NCBI GenBank assembly: GCA_948567375.1
Contig: OX419756.1
Location: 55,964,552-56,028,551 of the forward strand
Source: Lunularia cruciata
Lineage: Eukaryota; Streptophyta; Marchantiopsida; Lunulariales; Lunulariaceae
Length of the DNA stretch: 64,000 nucleotides
Reading direction: 5' to 3'
The translations under genes and the position numbers were made by a program. Under the pieces are notes generated by a model, which saw only the letters and a list, made by a program, of their open reading frames with translations, ran no database searches and had not been told where the DNA came from. Below, piece after piece: positions 11,130 to 21,861 of this stretch (within the stretch, counting starts at the first letter, position 1; each line of letters starts with the position of its first letter).

Positions 11130-12483
11130 CTACCTTCTATGATACATCTTCAACTTATCATGGTTAATCCTATGAAAGTGTCTTCCTCCCAACTCCTTGA
11201 GATCATAGGTGTAATTGCCCCACACCTTCTCCACTATGAAAGATCCAAAGTACTTAGGCAAAAACTTTTTTTGTACTCTCTTGAATCGAATAGAATCAAA
11301 CAACATTACCCAATCACCTTCTTTGAAAGGCTCCACCTTCTTCTTGCCTTGCCTCTTGTCACAACTCTCCTTTTGTTTCCTTTGGGCTTGCTCCACTTGA
11401 ACCATAGCAACTGCTCTTGCCTCTTCCAACTCCATGAGTTGTTCCTTCCTTGACTTCTCTGCATCACCTCCTTGTGCTTTCTTCAATCTCCTATGAATGC
11501 TTTGGAAGGTAGGAAGATCAAAGTGAATAGGTAGGGTAGACTCAATACCATACACCAATTTAAATGGAGAATATCCAGTGGAAGTGTTCATGGTTGCCCT
11601 ATACTTTCACAAAACTGTATGAATCCTCTCGTCCCAATGATGTTTAGCCCTCTCCATTTCTTCATCTTTGGCCAACATCATGCACAAGGTCTGATTGGTT
11701 CTCTTTGCCAAACCATTGGAATTTGGCTTATAAGATGTAGTTACTCTATGTGTGATAGAGAGCTCTAGTTACTCTATAGTTACTCTATGTAGCATGGCTG
11801 TAGTGATGCTTTCTGTAAACTCTCCTCTCCTCTATCAGAAACCAACTCCAAAGGGCATCCAAACCTAGTGATAATGTGTTCATAAAGAAATCTACCAACT
11901 TCATCTTCATTCTTGTTCCTCAATGGTCTAGCCTCAACCCACTTGGTAAGGTAATAAGTAACTACCACAATGCACCAATTGTTCCTTGGAGTTCTATTGA
12001 GAGGACCTACAAAATCAATTCCCCACTTCTCAAAAGGTCCTAGCAATAGAATTTATCTAAGTGGTGGAGTGGATATAGAATTTCTAGCAAAAGCTTGACA
12101 AACATGACAAGTTTTGCAATAATCAAGACAATCCTTGAAAATCTCTCTCCAATGGTAACTTGCATCTAGAATCTTGAAAGCAGTCACCTTTCCTGCAAAG
12201 TGTCCTCCACACACTAAACCTTCATGAAACTCCTTTATGAGTAGGATAGACTCTTCCTTACCCATTGCTCTTTGAAGTAGACCATCTGCTCCTTGGTGAA
12301 AAGAATATCCTCCACCATTATATAAGGTCTTGATCTTGTTGCAAGGGCCTTCCTCTCTCTAGCATGCATCCCTTCTGGATAGTTACCTCTTGTCACAAAA
12401 TCCACAATCTCCTTGTACTCCTTTGGAACTTCTTGAGTGATTGAGATTGTCATGAGCTCCTCATCCGGGAAGGAATCATCCAC
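11130..12483 (-). pseudogene. E1 integrase region
   Basis: Open pieces at 12235-12483, 12053-12265, 11780-12046 and 11130-11591 together cover a retroviral-type integrase. The zinc-binding part has HFAGK...CKTCHVCQ. The core has the first Asp in GIDFVGPLN and the second in LVSDRG. The C-terminal part has GYSPFKLVYG and ends in MYHRR. At the third catalytic position the residue is Lys (NSNGLAKRT, about 11690-11720), not Glu. Frame breaks separate the pieces, so this copy is dead. Confidence 0.8.
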
Positions 12484-12543
12484 TAGCTCATCTCCATCAT
12501 GATTTTAGGACCTAGATAACAAATCAGCATTTGTATGTTTCTT

Positions 12544-13602
12544 TCATGTCCTATCCTCAATGGTGTAGTCATACTCAAACAAGAGTATCATCCACCTTGC
12601 TAGTCTCCCTTCAACATTAGGCTTGTTGTAGATGTACTTCAAAGCCTTGTGATCCATGACAATGGTGGCTTTCCCTCCAATCAAGTAGTGTCTAAACTTC
12701 TTGAGACCAAAGATCACTGCCAATCCTTCTCTCTCCCTGACAGAGTAGTTCTTTTCTACTGAAACCATTTGCCTACTAGCATAAGCTATTGGATGATCAT
12801 GCCCATCTTGGTCTAATTGACTAAGAATGCATCTTATAGCTACATTAGAAGCATCAGTGTAGAGGATGAAAGGCTTACTCCAATCAGGTTTAGCAAGAAT
12901 TGGAGCTACAACAAGGGATTGCTTGAGCTCCTCAAAAGCTTTGAGAGCCTCATTGTCTTCTAAAATCACTATGTTATCTACACCCTTATTCATATAGATG
13001 GTCAATGCATAAGCCTTGTTGGAAAATGAGAAGATGAACCTCCTATAGTATCCAACCATCCCCAAGAATTGGCGTAACTTTGTCAAGCTTGAAGGGAATA
13101 GAAGGTTTGAGATTTTCCTCACCTTCTTAGGATCAACTTCTATTCCATCCTTGGAAATGATGTGCCCCAAAAGTAGACCTTCTTCACATCCAAAAATGCA
13201 CTTCTCTAGGTTGAGTGATGCATTTGCCTCATCCAAGCATTGCAAGACCTTGATTAGGTGCTCAAAGTGCACCTCCTTGCTCCCATAGACACAAAAGTCA
13301 TCAATGAAGTCTCTCACAAATTTCCCAATGAAAGGTTCAAATACCTTGTTCATGAACCATTGGAATGTGTTTGGAGCATTGCAAAGCCCAAAAGGCATGA
13401 CCTTGAAAGCGTAATTTCCCCAAGGTGTGGTGAATGTGGTGAGTTGTTGATACTCTGGTGCAATCTTGATTTGGTTATATCCACTATAACCATCTCCAAA
13501 ACTATACCTCTCATGACCTACAATATCCCCCAAGATCTTATCAATGAATGGCAATGTGTAGTAGTCCTTCTTGGTAACAACATTGACCTTCTTGTAATCC
13601 AC
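12544..13602 (-). pseudogene. E1 reverse transcriptase - RNase H (352-codon open frame)
   Basis: This is the longest intact pol segment in the window. RT motifs are GDGYSGYNQI, MPFGLCNAP and the active site FIDDFCVYG (FIDD in place of YxDD). RNase H follows with YTDASNVAIRCIL, EREGLAVIFGLKKFRHYL and MDHKALKY. The frame begins inside RT (MDYKKVN) because a frameshift in a T-run near 13622 separates it from the upstream fingers region, so the polyprotein is broken. Confidence 0.88.
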
Positions 13603-14207
13603 ACATACTCAAACCTTGCCATTCTTTTTTTCATAATCACAATTGGAGACACCCATTTTGAATTCTCCACCTCAAACATAAATCCAGCCTCCTTGAGCTT
13701 ATCAATCTCTTCCTTCACAACCAAAGATATTGGTGGGCTAATGCAATGTTGCTTTTGGTGGATTGGTCATGCATGTGACTCCACCTCTATCTTGTGCTCC
13801 TCCAAGGTGACTTCCTTCAAATCCTTGTAACTGAAAGCAAACACATGGATGAACTTGTGGAAAATCTCCTCAAATCTCACCTTCTCCTCCTTGGTAACAT
13901 TTGGGCCATGCTTGAGGGTAGCTAACCTTCTCTCTACCTCCTCAAGTGTCAATGGTGATTTATCTGGGTCCTTCACAACCTCTGGCTTAGGTGCAAAATC
14001 CATAGCACACAAGGAATACACATTTGAATCCAATTCAGATTCATCCTCCTCCGTGGAAGTCTCCTTTTCCATGCTTGTGTCCACACCTAAAGCTCCTTCT
14101 TCAGAATCTGATTCCCAATAATCAAAAGATGGTGTATCTGAATGTGAAGTGTTGGTGGTGTTAGTCACAAGAACTGTGACTCTATGGTTTGATGGCCCAA
14201 TCCTCAA
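13518..14207 (-). pseudogene. E1 acidic linker and RT N-terminal part
   Basis: Frame 13767-14207 encodes a Glu/Ser-rich spacer and then a helical segment (KFIHVFAFSYKDLKEV) that precedes gypsy RTs. Frame 13518-13724 carries the start of RT (VVKEEIDKLKEAGF, WVSPIVIM). The two are separated by a stop or indel. Counterparts are fused in E2 (21862-23016). Confidence 0.75.
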
Positions 14208-14360
14208 GTACCCTTTGTGCCATCAATCAGTTGTGCATGCTGCTCTCAACCATGGCCTCCCAAGAAGTAAATCATAGCTTGAATCCTTCAAGACTTGGAA
14301 AGTCATGAGATTTTGAGCTCCCATAATTGAAACTACCACCTTATCCATCATCCTTAGTGG

Positions 14361-14720
14361 TCAAACTTGTTGCTTGTTTGCCATGCTCACCACAAATTTT
14401 GAAGGTCTTGAGGGTATCGTACCCAACTTCTTCATCAACCTTTCTGACATAGCATTCATTGCTGATCCTCCATCAACCAATGCATCCTTGATGTTGTGAC
14501 CATTCACTCTCACATCAATCTTGGAGGCATATTCACAAGCCTTCCATGGTGCTGGCTTGGCATCCACCACCCCCATTGATACTGGAGCTTTTGCCTTCTT
14601 TTTCCTCTTGCTTCTTATAGAACTCAAACCACCTCTAAGCTCCTTTCTCAAGGTAGGGTTCAAAGTAATCAATTGAGCTACTATGATGTTAGCCTTGTGA
14701 CTACCAATATGCTCCAACAC
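14361..14720 (-). pseudogene. E1 aspartic protease region
   Basis: The frame encodes a retropepsin-like domain with the active-site loop ALVDGGSAMNAMS. DGG(S/A) in place of DTG/DSG is common in plant Athila/Tat proteases. It overlaps the gag frame at its start and is followed by the acidic linker. Confidence 0.72.
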
Positions 14721-15969
14721 ATTGTAGTTCCATTGTTTCTAAGAAATCCTCCATCCCCAACTTCTTCCTTGGAGTCTTTTGTTGTTGATGGTGTTGAGGT
14801 ACAAGTGCTCCTAGTAGACATAGGAGTATCCTTGCTTGGAGTAAATCCTTGAGAAGAGTGAACATCCTTTGCAAAATGAGCTCTCTTCTTCTCTTGTGCC
14901 AAAAGCTCCAAATTAAGACCCTTGGAGTTTGAGCACTTTCCCTTCTCATACTTGCTCTCAACCACATCTATGGATGCTATCCCCTTACCTTTGTTTAGAT
15001 TAGGAGCCACTTGGGTTTCACTACCTCCTTCTTTCCCTCTATTGGCTCCTTCATAACCCCTTCCTCCATGGTAAATAGAATTTAGGCAATTCCTTTGGAT
15101 ATGGCCTCTTCCTCCACAACCAAAACAAATTTTCTCATTAAAATTGGTGGTTGGTTGGCCTCCTCTATATGGATAACTTCCATAACTCTTAGGCCTTCTC
15201 CCCACATTCTGATCCACCTCTCTCTTCTCCCATAGTTGCACCACATTGATCTTGCGATCTACAAGTTGTTCTATGATGGTTTGAAGTGGATCCTTTGGTG
15301 GAGGTGCAATAATTGGAGCAACTACTACTTGTGGTGCAACCCTTGCCACCAAAGTATCAGAAGTTCCACCATACTTGTAATCTTGAGGAGGATGCACGAC
15401 CTCCTTCACCACCAAATCACTCTCATCCCCTTTCAAACTCTCCTCCATACAAATTGCAATCTTGATAGCTTCAACCTTGGAAGAAGGTTTTCTCATATCT
15501 CACCTTGCTTCTAATTTGTGGTCTCAACCCTCCCAAAAATTTCTTGGTGAGCATGACCCCTATGCCAATCATAGTAGTCTCCACATCATCTACCCTTTCG
15601 CAACACTATGCAAAATATGGACTCTAACTTTTCCACTCTTTCCACATAGACTCTAACTTGGTCTCCATCTCCTTGCTTGAGAAAAGTAACCTCACTCATC
15701 AATCTCTCCTAACTCTTATATGGAAGAAAGTTCTCAATGAGTGCTAAAGTCAAAGTCTTCCAAGACTCATCTTCCCCGTCTCTCCTCTCTCTCTTTTGGT
15801 ATTCTGACTCATACCATGTAAGTGATGCATCCTCAAAGAAATCTGGTAATAATGAGGCCCACTCATTCTTCCTCCTCTCATTATTTTGTATGCAAGCTCT
15901 CTTGAAGACTCTCACAAAGGCCTCCACATCTTCTCCATCCTTGCCAAAGAAAATGGGAAGTTTTCCCAT
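14681..15969 (-). pseudogene. E1 gag with CCHC zinc knuckle
   Basis: The gag start is at 15969 (MGKLPIFFGKDGEDVEAF), with the retrotransposon capsid signature (SLTWYESEYQ). The open part stops at 15709, and breaks follow until 15496. Frame 14681-15496 has the nucleocapsid part with one CCHC knuckle (CFGCGGRGHIQRNC) and a basic/Ser-Thr tail. The frameshifts make it non-functional. Confidence 0.8.
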
Positions 15970-16194
15970 CTTAACCCCTCATTATCTTTCTTTTCTCTCA
16001 ATTTCTTTTTTCTTTTCTCTCACTCTATAACTAATAGAGTATATACATGACTAACACCATCTGATAATAATCCACTCTAGAGGACACAAAAGGTTGATAT
16101 TGCTCCATGATTTCTATAGCAATATCAAATCCTAGAGTGCATATTAATCTAACTCTCATGGATAGTTTATCCATAAGTTGAAAGATTATCTCCA

Positions 16195-16680
16195 TCAATA
16201 ATCTTGAGAACTAGCTGATGAAAGTGGTAGTATTTTTGTAGATGTACTAAGACTCTCTCCAAGATCCTTCACCAAAGTCTCCAAAAGTGCTTTTACTCTT
16301 CTACACTCATGTCTTTTTGGAAGTCCTTCCACTCCACAAACCTCACACAACTCCTTGGTCTTAGATCTTCTCCCTCCTAATCTTGGTGAAGAAGGTCCAA
16401 CATGCAAACCCAAATCTAGTAAGCCTCTCCTTTCCCTCAATCTCTTGCTCTCAAAGGTCAATGGACATGAACTTGCCTTATGTCCCTTCTCTCCACATAG
16501 AAAACACTTAGACTCATCCTTTCCTCCAAGTGGTGTAGGTTTTTGGATCCTCTCAACACTCTCTTCAAATTCTATTGTAAATTCTCTTTTCCTCAAATCC
16601 ACCCCTGCAATCACCTCAAACCCTTGGAGAACCTTGCATAGTCTAATTTTACACTCTTGATGACTTTCTATGTTCCTAGG
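16195..16680 (-). CDS. E1 extra zinc-knuckle ORF upstream of gag (ORF0)
   Basis: This is an open frame of about 160 codons between the leader and gag on the coding strand. It has a CCHC knuckle (CFLCGEKGHKASSC) and a second Cys/His cluster (CEVCGVEGLPKRHEC). The same sequence, slightly broken, lies upstream of gag in E3 (30960-31290) and is deleted from E2. It is unusual for a gypsy element to have a separate CCHC ORF 5' of gag. It may be a duplicated nucleocapsid module or a captured sequence; its function is unknown. Confidence 0.5.
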   Translation of the reverse strand, partial: PRNIESHQECKIRLCKVLQGFEVIAGVDLRKREFTIEFEESVERIQKPTPLGGKDESKCFLCGEKGHKASSCPLTFESKRLRERRGLLDLGLHVGPSSPRLGGRRSKTKELCEVCGVEGLPKRHECRRVKALLETLVKDLGESLSTSTKILPLSSASSQDY

Positions 16681-16699
16681 ATGAATCTAAACACTCAAA

Positions 16700-17268
16700 C
16701 ATGCTTATTGTTGCTCTCAAACTCCTCATGCATGAGAGCTCAACTCTGTAGAATTGACCCTTCCTCACAATTTCACTCAAATCTCTCAACTAGTATGTCA
16801 CAACCCCCTAGAACTTTGCACACTTGATCACAACTTCAGGGCATCTTTCCTTGAAAATTTTTAGATCTTTTCATTTAGCCATTTGGCCTAGACACCTTTC
16901 TATTCAGCTCACATATTTCAGATTTGGTCTAAAAACCACCCCTTCACTTCAAAAACTCATAACTCTCTGTGCAAGAACAATCTCTCTTTAATTTTTGTGT
17001 CAACACATAGGATAATTAAATAGAAATTGAAGAAATGGCAGACTCTATACAATTTTCCAGAGAGCATGCAGTTGCGGAAGTAGTTTACCCTATCAACTTT
17101 CAAAATTTCTAGCCCAATGCGCATAATAGCTCTTACAATAATTCTAAGTGTGCTAATTGAAGAACAACCCAAGCTATCATGTGTAGAAATTTCAAGTCTA
17201 AATCTCAACCTTGAGATTTTGTCCAAAATCACCTTTATCCCCAAAATCTGCAATCCACCTCTCTCCAA
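16700..17268 (-). other. E1 untranslated leader segment
   Basis: The frame 16957-17268 is open but has no recognisable domain. Its counterparts in E2 (24503-24739) and E3 (30286-30534) are partly open too. It is probably 5' leader RNA rather than coding. Confidence 0.4.
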
Positions 17269-17274
17269 ATCCTC

Positions 17275-17445
17275 TCATGTGTACAAGATGTAAAAAATCA
17301 CTTCAAAGACATCATAATGAACTATAGGGTATACAAATGGATCTTGGTTCTCTAACATAAGTTCAACTTTCTCCTCTCCTAATGTTCTCTCCAAGTGAGC
17401 TCTCATAGCCTCCTTTTGCCTAATGTAGAATTGAACGCGGAACAT
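17275..17445 (-). CDS. E1 short leader ORF (56 aa)
   Basis: The ATG at 17445 lies about 20 bases downstream of the PBS on the coding strand. The peptide starts MFRVQFYIRQKEAMRAH and ends IFYILYT. The E3 version (ending 30247) is the same length to within a residue, with conservative changes. The E2 version has an early stop. Conservation suggests a small peptide or a translated leader; there is no known domain. Confidence 0.4.
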   Translation of the reverse strand: MFRVQFYIRQKEAMRAHLERTLGEEKVELMLENQDPFVYPIVHYDVFEVIFYILYT

Positions 17446-17465
17446 TATCTTGCCTTCTAGAGAGG

Positions 17466-17482
17466 TCCCGGCAACGGAACCA
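17466..17482 (-). other. E1 primer binding site
   Basis: On the minus strand the sequence TGGTTCCGTTGCCGGGA lies four bases from the LTR end. It begins with the TGG expected for a tRNA CCA end. It resembles the tRNA-Asp-type PBS of Athila/Tat elements except for TT at positions 4-5. The exact tRNA is not assigned. Confidence 0.75.
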
Positions 17483-17486
17483 AAAA

Positions 17487-18030
17487 TGTGAGCCGGCCTG
17501 TCTCTCACTCAGGATGAACCTCTGATGGCTATTATGGTAGTGCGCCATGGACTAAGAAGGCAAGGAACCCCAACTTCATCATACTCCTCCAAGGCTAACA
17601 CTCCAAGACTCAAGACATTGCTTACTAGAGAACTCAATGAGAGAGAGATAGTTGTAAATAAAAGGATGATGAGTACCTCCTCAACCCTTGTTTATATACT
17701 TGTGAAATAGTTACACACCAAAGTTACTAGTTATTGGAGTAATTCAAGTTACTAGACTAAAAGTCAAGTAAAGTCAAAAAGTAGAAAGGAATATCCATTC
17801 ACATGGGCATATTCCACTAGCATGTGATCTTGTCTTGACCCAATCACTAAGTCAAGGATTCCTTAACATGGGCTATCCTTGGACTAAAGAAAAATCCAAA
17901 ACAAAAAGGCTTGCGGGCCCAAGAGTTCTCAACTCTTTCCTCAAAGCCAAACACCTAGGAATAATACCAAGTCAACACACTAGAATCCAAAATAGTGGTG
18001 CTCATCTTTTCCACTTCCTCTAAAGTAAGG
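17487..18030 (-). repeat. E1 5' LTR, PBS-proximal part
   Basis: It matches the other family LTRs up to TAAGG at 18026-18030, where the solo LTR S is inserted. The remainder continues at 28219. Confidence 0.9.
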
Positions 18031-18414
18031 TGTGGTACCCACAAATTTTTTTTTTTGAAATAAAGAAGAAGAAGTGTATAGAGAAGTAGGATTGAACTTG
18101 TATGGCCAAAGAAGGCAAAGAAAAGTATCTTTGGGATGAAACTCGAGGTAACATGGCTTCAGGTCATAAGGTGAAGTACTCGGAATTGCCCTATAAGCAT
18201 ACAACTTGAAGTAAGAAGTCTTTGTATTAGGGAGTGCTCAACCCGAGGCGAGGATAGTGTAACAACTTTCCTTCGGGGCAAGAAATTCAAGAACGGACCT
18301 TTCAAAAACCGGTGGTCATACACGTGAAGGACACTTGACAATGACAGGAGCATGCAAGAGGTGTGATTTCTTGGTAGAAACTTGAATTGAAGAGAGATGA
18401 AGAAGGCGTGACTC

Positions 18415-18422
18415 TATAAAAA
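18415..18422 (+). promoter_or_regulatory. TATA box in solo LTR S
   Basis: TATAAAAA about 385 bp into the LTR, in the same position as 58675-58682 in element L. The LTR ORF opens right after it. Confidence 0.5.
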
Positions 18423-18441
18423 TCAGGCTAATGATGAAGCG

Positions 18442-19257
18442 ATGTCAAGCAATTTTCCTTTGCCGTTGAGGAGTTGTCCTGCAGGAGATCGTGGGAAGGG
18501 AAGTAGAGTAAAAGATGCATTGGTGTATAGAGGAGAATTCAAGAGAGTTAAACCAAGAGATAGTGAGGAAGAAAGAAAGATGGGAGGAGGAAAGAAAAAC
18601 TCTGAATTCATAGTGAGAAATCATGCAATTCGGAGGTTAGATGTGATTGCAAGAATCAAAGTTTTGAGCCGATTTCGGATCACATTCTTGGCGTGGAACT
18701 GGAATGTGAGCTTTCCAGGATTCATGACCAAGATAATCAAGAGTAAATGTCTTGATGGCCTTGAGGAAGAGGGGAAGAGAGGAAATCCGGCTTGCTAGAC
18801 AAAGTTGGATTGGAGATTAGTATTTGGAAGAGAGGTAGGCACGGAGCAGGGTGCCACGTTCTTGGGGAAGGGAGAGGAAACAGAAGAAACCCAAGAAGTG
18901 AGGGATGCATTCTCTTCAAAGTGCACGAAGAATGGGTACAAAGTAGAGAGTTACAAGGATCCTGTCAAGAGAGGGATCGTGAGTGCTCTCATGGCAATCT
19001 TGAAGCCAGAGAGAACGACTTATGCGATGAAGCACCAAGCGGTGTTCTTCCATAAGATGTTTGCAAGAGAGCCAATTAATTGGGCGAGGTGCTTCTAGTG
19101 GCAAACAAGACAGATGGTGTGGAACTTGCGGGATAAATTGCCTCCGCATTACATTGTGCCATTTGCAACACATTTCTGTCTAGGGCTAAATCTGCTCAAT
19201 GTGGTAGAGCGCAACAAAATGGTGTCACATTTCCATCCCGACTTAAGGAAGGAGGTC
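18442..19257 (+). pseudogene. LTR-encoded protein, N-terminal part (copy S)
   Basis: One frame runs from the ATG at 18442 to the E2 insertion point, broken only by TAG at 18796-18798 (Trp in copy L) and TAG at 19096-19098. The N-terminal 120 codons are basic. A better conserved globular part follows (KVESYKDPVKRGIVSAL, EPINWARCF, VPFATHFCLGLNLLN). I do not recognise the family. It faintly resembles plant transposon-associated domains, but I cannot confirm this. The frame resumes after E2 at 25658. Confidence 0.65.
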
Positions 19258-19938
19258 TGTGGGCCGGCATGTCTCTCACTGAGGATGAATCTCAGATGGC
19301 TATTATGGTAGCGCACCATGGACTAAGAAGGCAAGAAATCCCAACTCCATCATACTCCTCCAAGGCTAACACTCCAAGACTCAAGACATTGCTCACTAGA
19401 GAACTCAATGAGAGAGAGATAGTTGCAAATGAAAGGATGATGAGTACCTCCTCACCCCTTGTTTATATACTTGTGAAATAATTACGTACCAAAGTTACTA
19501 ATTACCATAGTAACTCAAGTTACTAGACTAAAAGTCAAGTAAAGTCAAAAAGTAGAAAGGAATATCCATTCACATGGGCATATGCCCCTAAGCATGTGGT
19601 CTTATCTTGACCCAACTACTAAGTCAAGGATTCCTTCACATGGGCTATCCTTGGACTAAAGAAGAATCCAAAACAAAAAGGCTTGCGGGCCCAAGAGTTC
19701 TCAACTCTTTCCTCAAAGCCAAACACCTAGGAATAATACACTAAAATCCAAAATAGCGGTGCTCATCTTTTCTACTTCCTCTAAAGTAAGGTCCCCTCTA
19801 TCTTAGTTATGACTAAATTTAGCTAACCATGAATAATAAAGAACCATCCTTTATCTCTATATAAATAATATCTCTTAAGTACTTGTAATACCAAGCTAAA
19901 TATCACAATACCACACACAAGCACAAATAGGTGTTACA
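19258..19938 (-). repeat. E2 3' LTR (681 bp)
   Basis: TG...CA ends when read on the minus strand. Same family as 10390-11081. It is followed by the PPT-like stretch and the conserved hairpin at 19958-19979. Confidence 0.9.
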
Positions 19939-19999
19939 TTTACCCCCGGACTAAGTTTTCACTTTGTTCTCAAAGTGAAGGTCTCTCTACCTTCTATGG

Positions 20000-21357
20000 T
20001 ACATCTTCAACTTATCATGGTTAATCCTATGAAAGTGTCTTCCTCCCAACTCCTTGAGATCATAGGTGTAATTGCCCCACATCTTCTCCACTATGAAAGG
20101 TCCAAAGTACTTAGGCAAAAACTTCTTTTGCACTCTCTTGAATCAAATGGAATCAAACAACATAACCCAATCACCTTCTTTGAAAGGCTCCACCTTCTTC
20201 TTGCCTTGCCTCTTGTCACAGCTCTCCTTTTGTTTCCTTTGGGCTTGCTCCACTTGAACCATAGCAACTGCTCTTGACTCTTCCAACTCCATGAGTTGAT
20301 CCTTCCTTGACTTCTCTGCATCACCTCCTTGTGCTTTCTTCAATCTCCTATGAATGCTTTGTAAGGTAGGAAGATCAAAGTGAATAGGTAGGGTAGAATC
20401 AATACCATACACCAATTGAAATGGAGAATATCCGGTGGAAGTGTTCATGGTTGTCCTATACTCCCACAAAACTGCATGAATCCTCATGTCCCAATGATCT
20501 TTAGCCCCCTCCATTTCTGCATCTTTGGCCAACATCATGCACAAGGTCTGATTGGTTCTCTTTTCCAAGCCATTGGAATTTGGCTTATAGGATGTAGTTA
20601 CTCTATGTGTGATAGAGAAATGTCATAGCATGGCTGTAGTAATGCTTCTTGTAAACTCTCCTCCTCTATCAGAAACCAACTCCAAAGGGCATCCAAACCT
20701 AGTGATAATGCGTTCATAAAGAAATCTACCAACTTCATCTTCATTCTTGTCCCCCAATGGTCTAGCCTCAACCCACTTGGTAAGGTAATAAGTAACTACC
20801 ACAATGTACCAATTGTTCCTTGGGGTTCTATTGAGAGGACCTACAAAATCAATTCCCTACTTCTCAAAAGGTCCTAGCAATGGAATTTATCTAAGTGGTG
20901 GAGTGGATGTAGAATTTCTAGCAAAAGCTTGAAAAACATGACAAGTTTTGCAATAATCAAGACAATCCTTGAAAATCCCTCTCCAATGGTAACTTGCATC
21001 TAGAATCTTGAAAGTAGTCACCTTTCCTGCAAAGTGTCCTCCACATACTAAACCTTCATGAAACTCCTTTATGAGTAGGATAGACTCTTCCTTACCCATT
21101 GCTCTTTGAAGTAGACCATCTGCTCCTTGGTGAAAAAGAATATCCTCCACTATTATGTAAGGTCTAGATCTTGCTGCAAGGGCCTTCCTCTCCCTAGCAT
21201 GCATCCCTTCTGGATAGTTACCTCTTGTCACAAAATCCACAATCTCCTTGTACTCCATTGGAACCTCTTGAGTGATTGAGATTGTCATGAGCTCCTCATC
21301 CGGGAAGGAATCATCCACTGGCTCATCTCCATCATGATCATAGGCTCTAGATAACAA
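20000..21357 (-). pseudogene. E2 integrase region
   Basis: Frame 20887-21357 has the zinc-binding part, where CHVFQ replaces CHVCQ (a zinc Cys lost to Phe). Positions 20570-20880 hold the core with LVSDRGGEF. Frame 20143-20568 has the third catalytic region NSNGLEKRTN, again with Lys where Glu is expected, and the C-terminal part. Stops separate the pieces. Confidence 0.78.
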
Positions 21358-21378
21358 ATCAGCATTTGTATGTTTCTT

Positions 21379-21840
21379 TCATGTCCTATCCTCAATGGTG
21401 TAGTCATACTCAAACAAGAGTATCATCCACCTTGCTAGTCTCCCTTCAACATTAGGCTTGTTGTAGATGTACTTCAAAGCCTTTTGATCCATGACAATGG
21501 TGGCTTTCCCTCCAATCAAGTAGTGTCTAAACTTCTTGAGACCAAAGATCACTACCAACCCTTCTCTCTCCATGACAAAGTAGTTCTTTTCTGCTGAAAC
21601 CATCTGCCTACTAGTATAAGCTATTGGATGATCATGCACATCTTGGTCTAATTGACCAAGAATGCATCTTATAGCTACATTAAAAGCATCAGTGTAGATG
21701 ATGAAAGGCTTACTCCAATCAGGTTTAGCAAGAATTGGAGCTACAACAAGGGATTGCTTGAGCTCCTCAAAAGCTTTGAGAGCCTCCTTGTCCTCCAAAA
21801 TTGCCATGTTATCTACACCCTTCTTCATGTAGATGGTCAA
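21379..21840 (-). pseudogene. E2 RNase H domain
   Basis: Motifs are YTDAFNVAIRCIL, EREGLVVIFGLKKFRHYL and MDQKALKY. It continues the RT frame after a stop and a small deletion: the QFLGMVGYYR segment seen in E1 is missing. Confidence 0.8.
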
Positions 21841-21861
21841 TGCATAAGCCTTGTTGGAAAA

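Noticed and set aside
13258-13830. Plus-strand frame of 190 codons
   Set aside because: It is the antisense shadow of the E1 RT region and has no motif of its own. The same shadow appears in E2 at 22066-22470.
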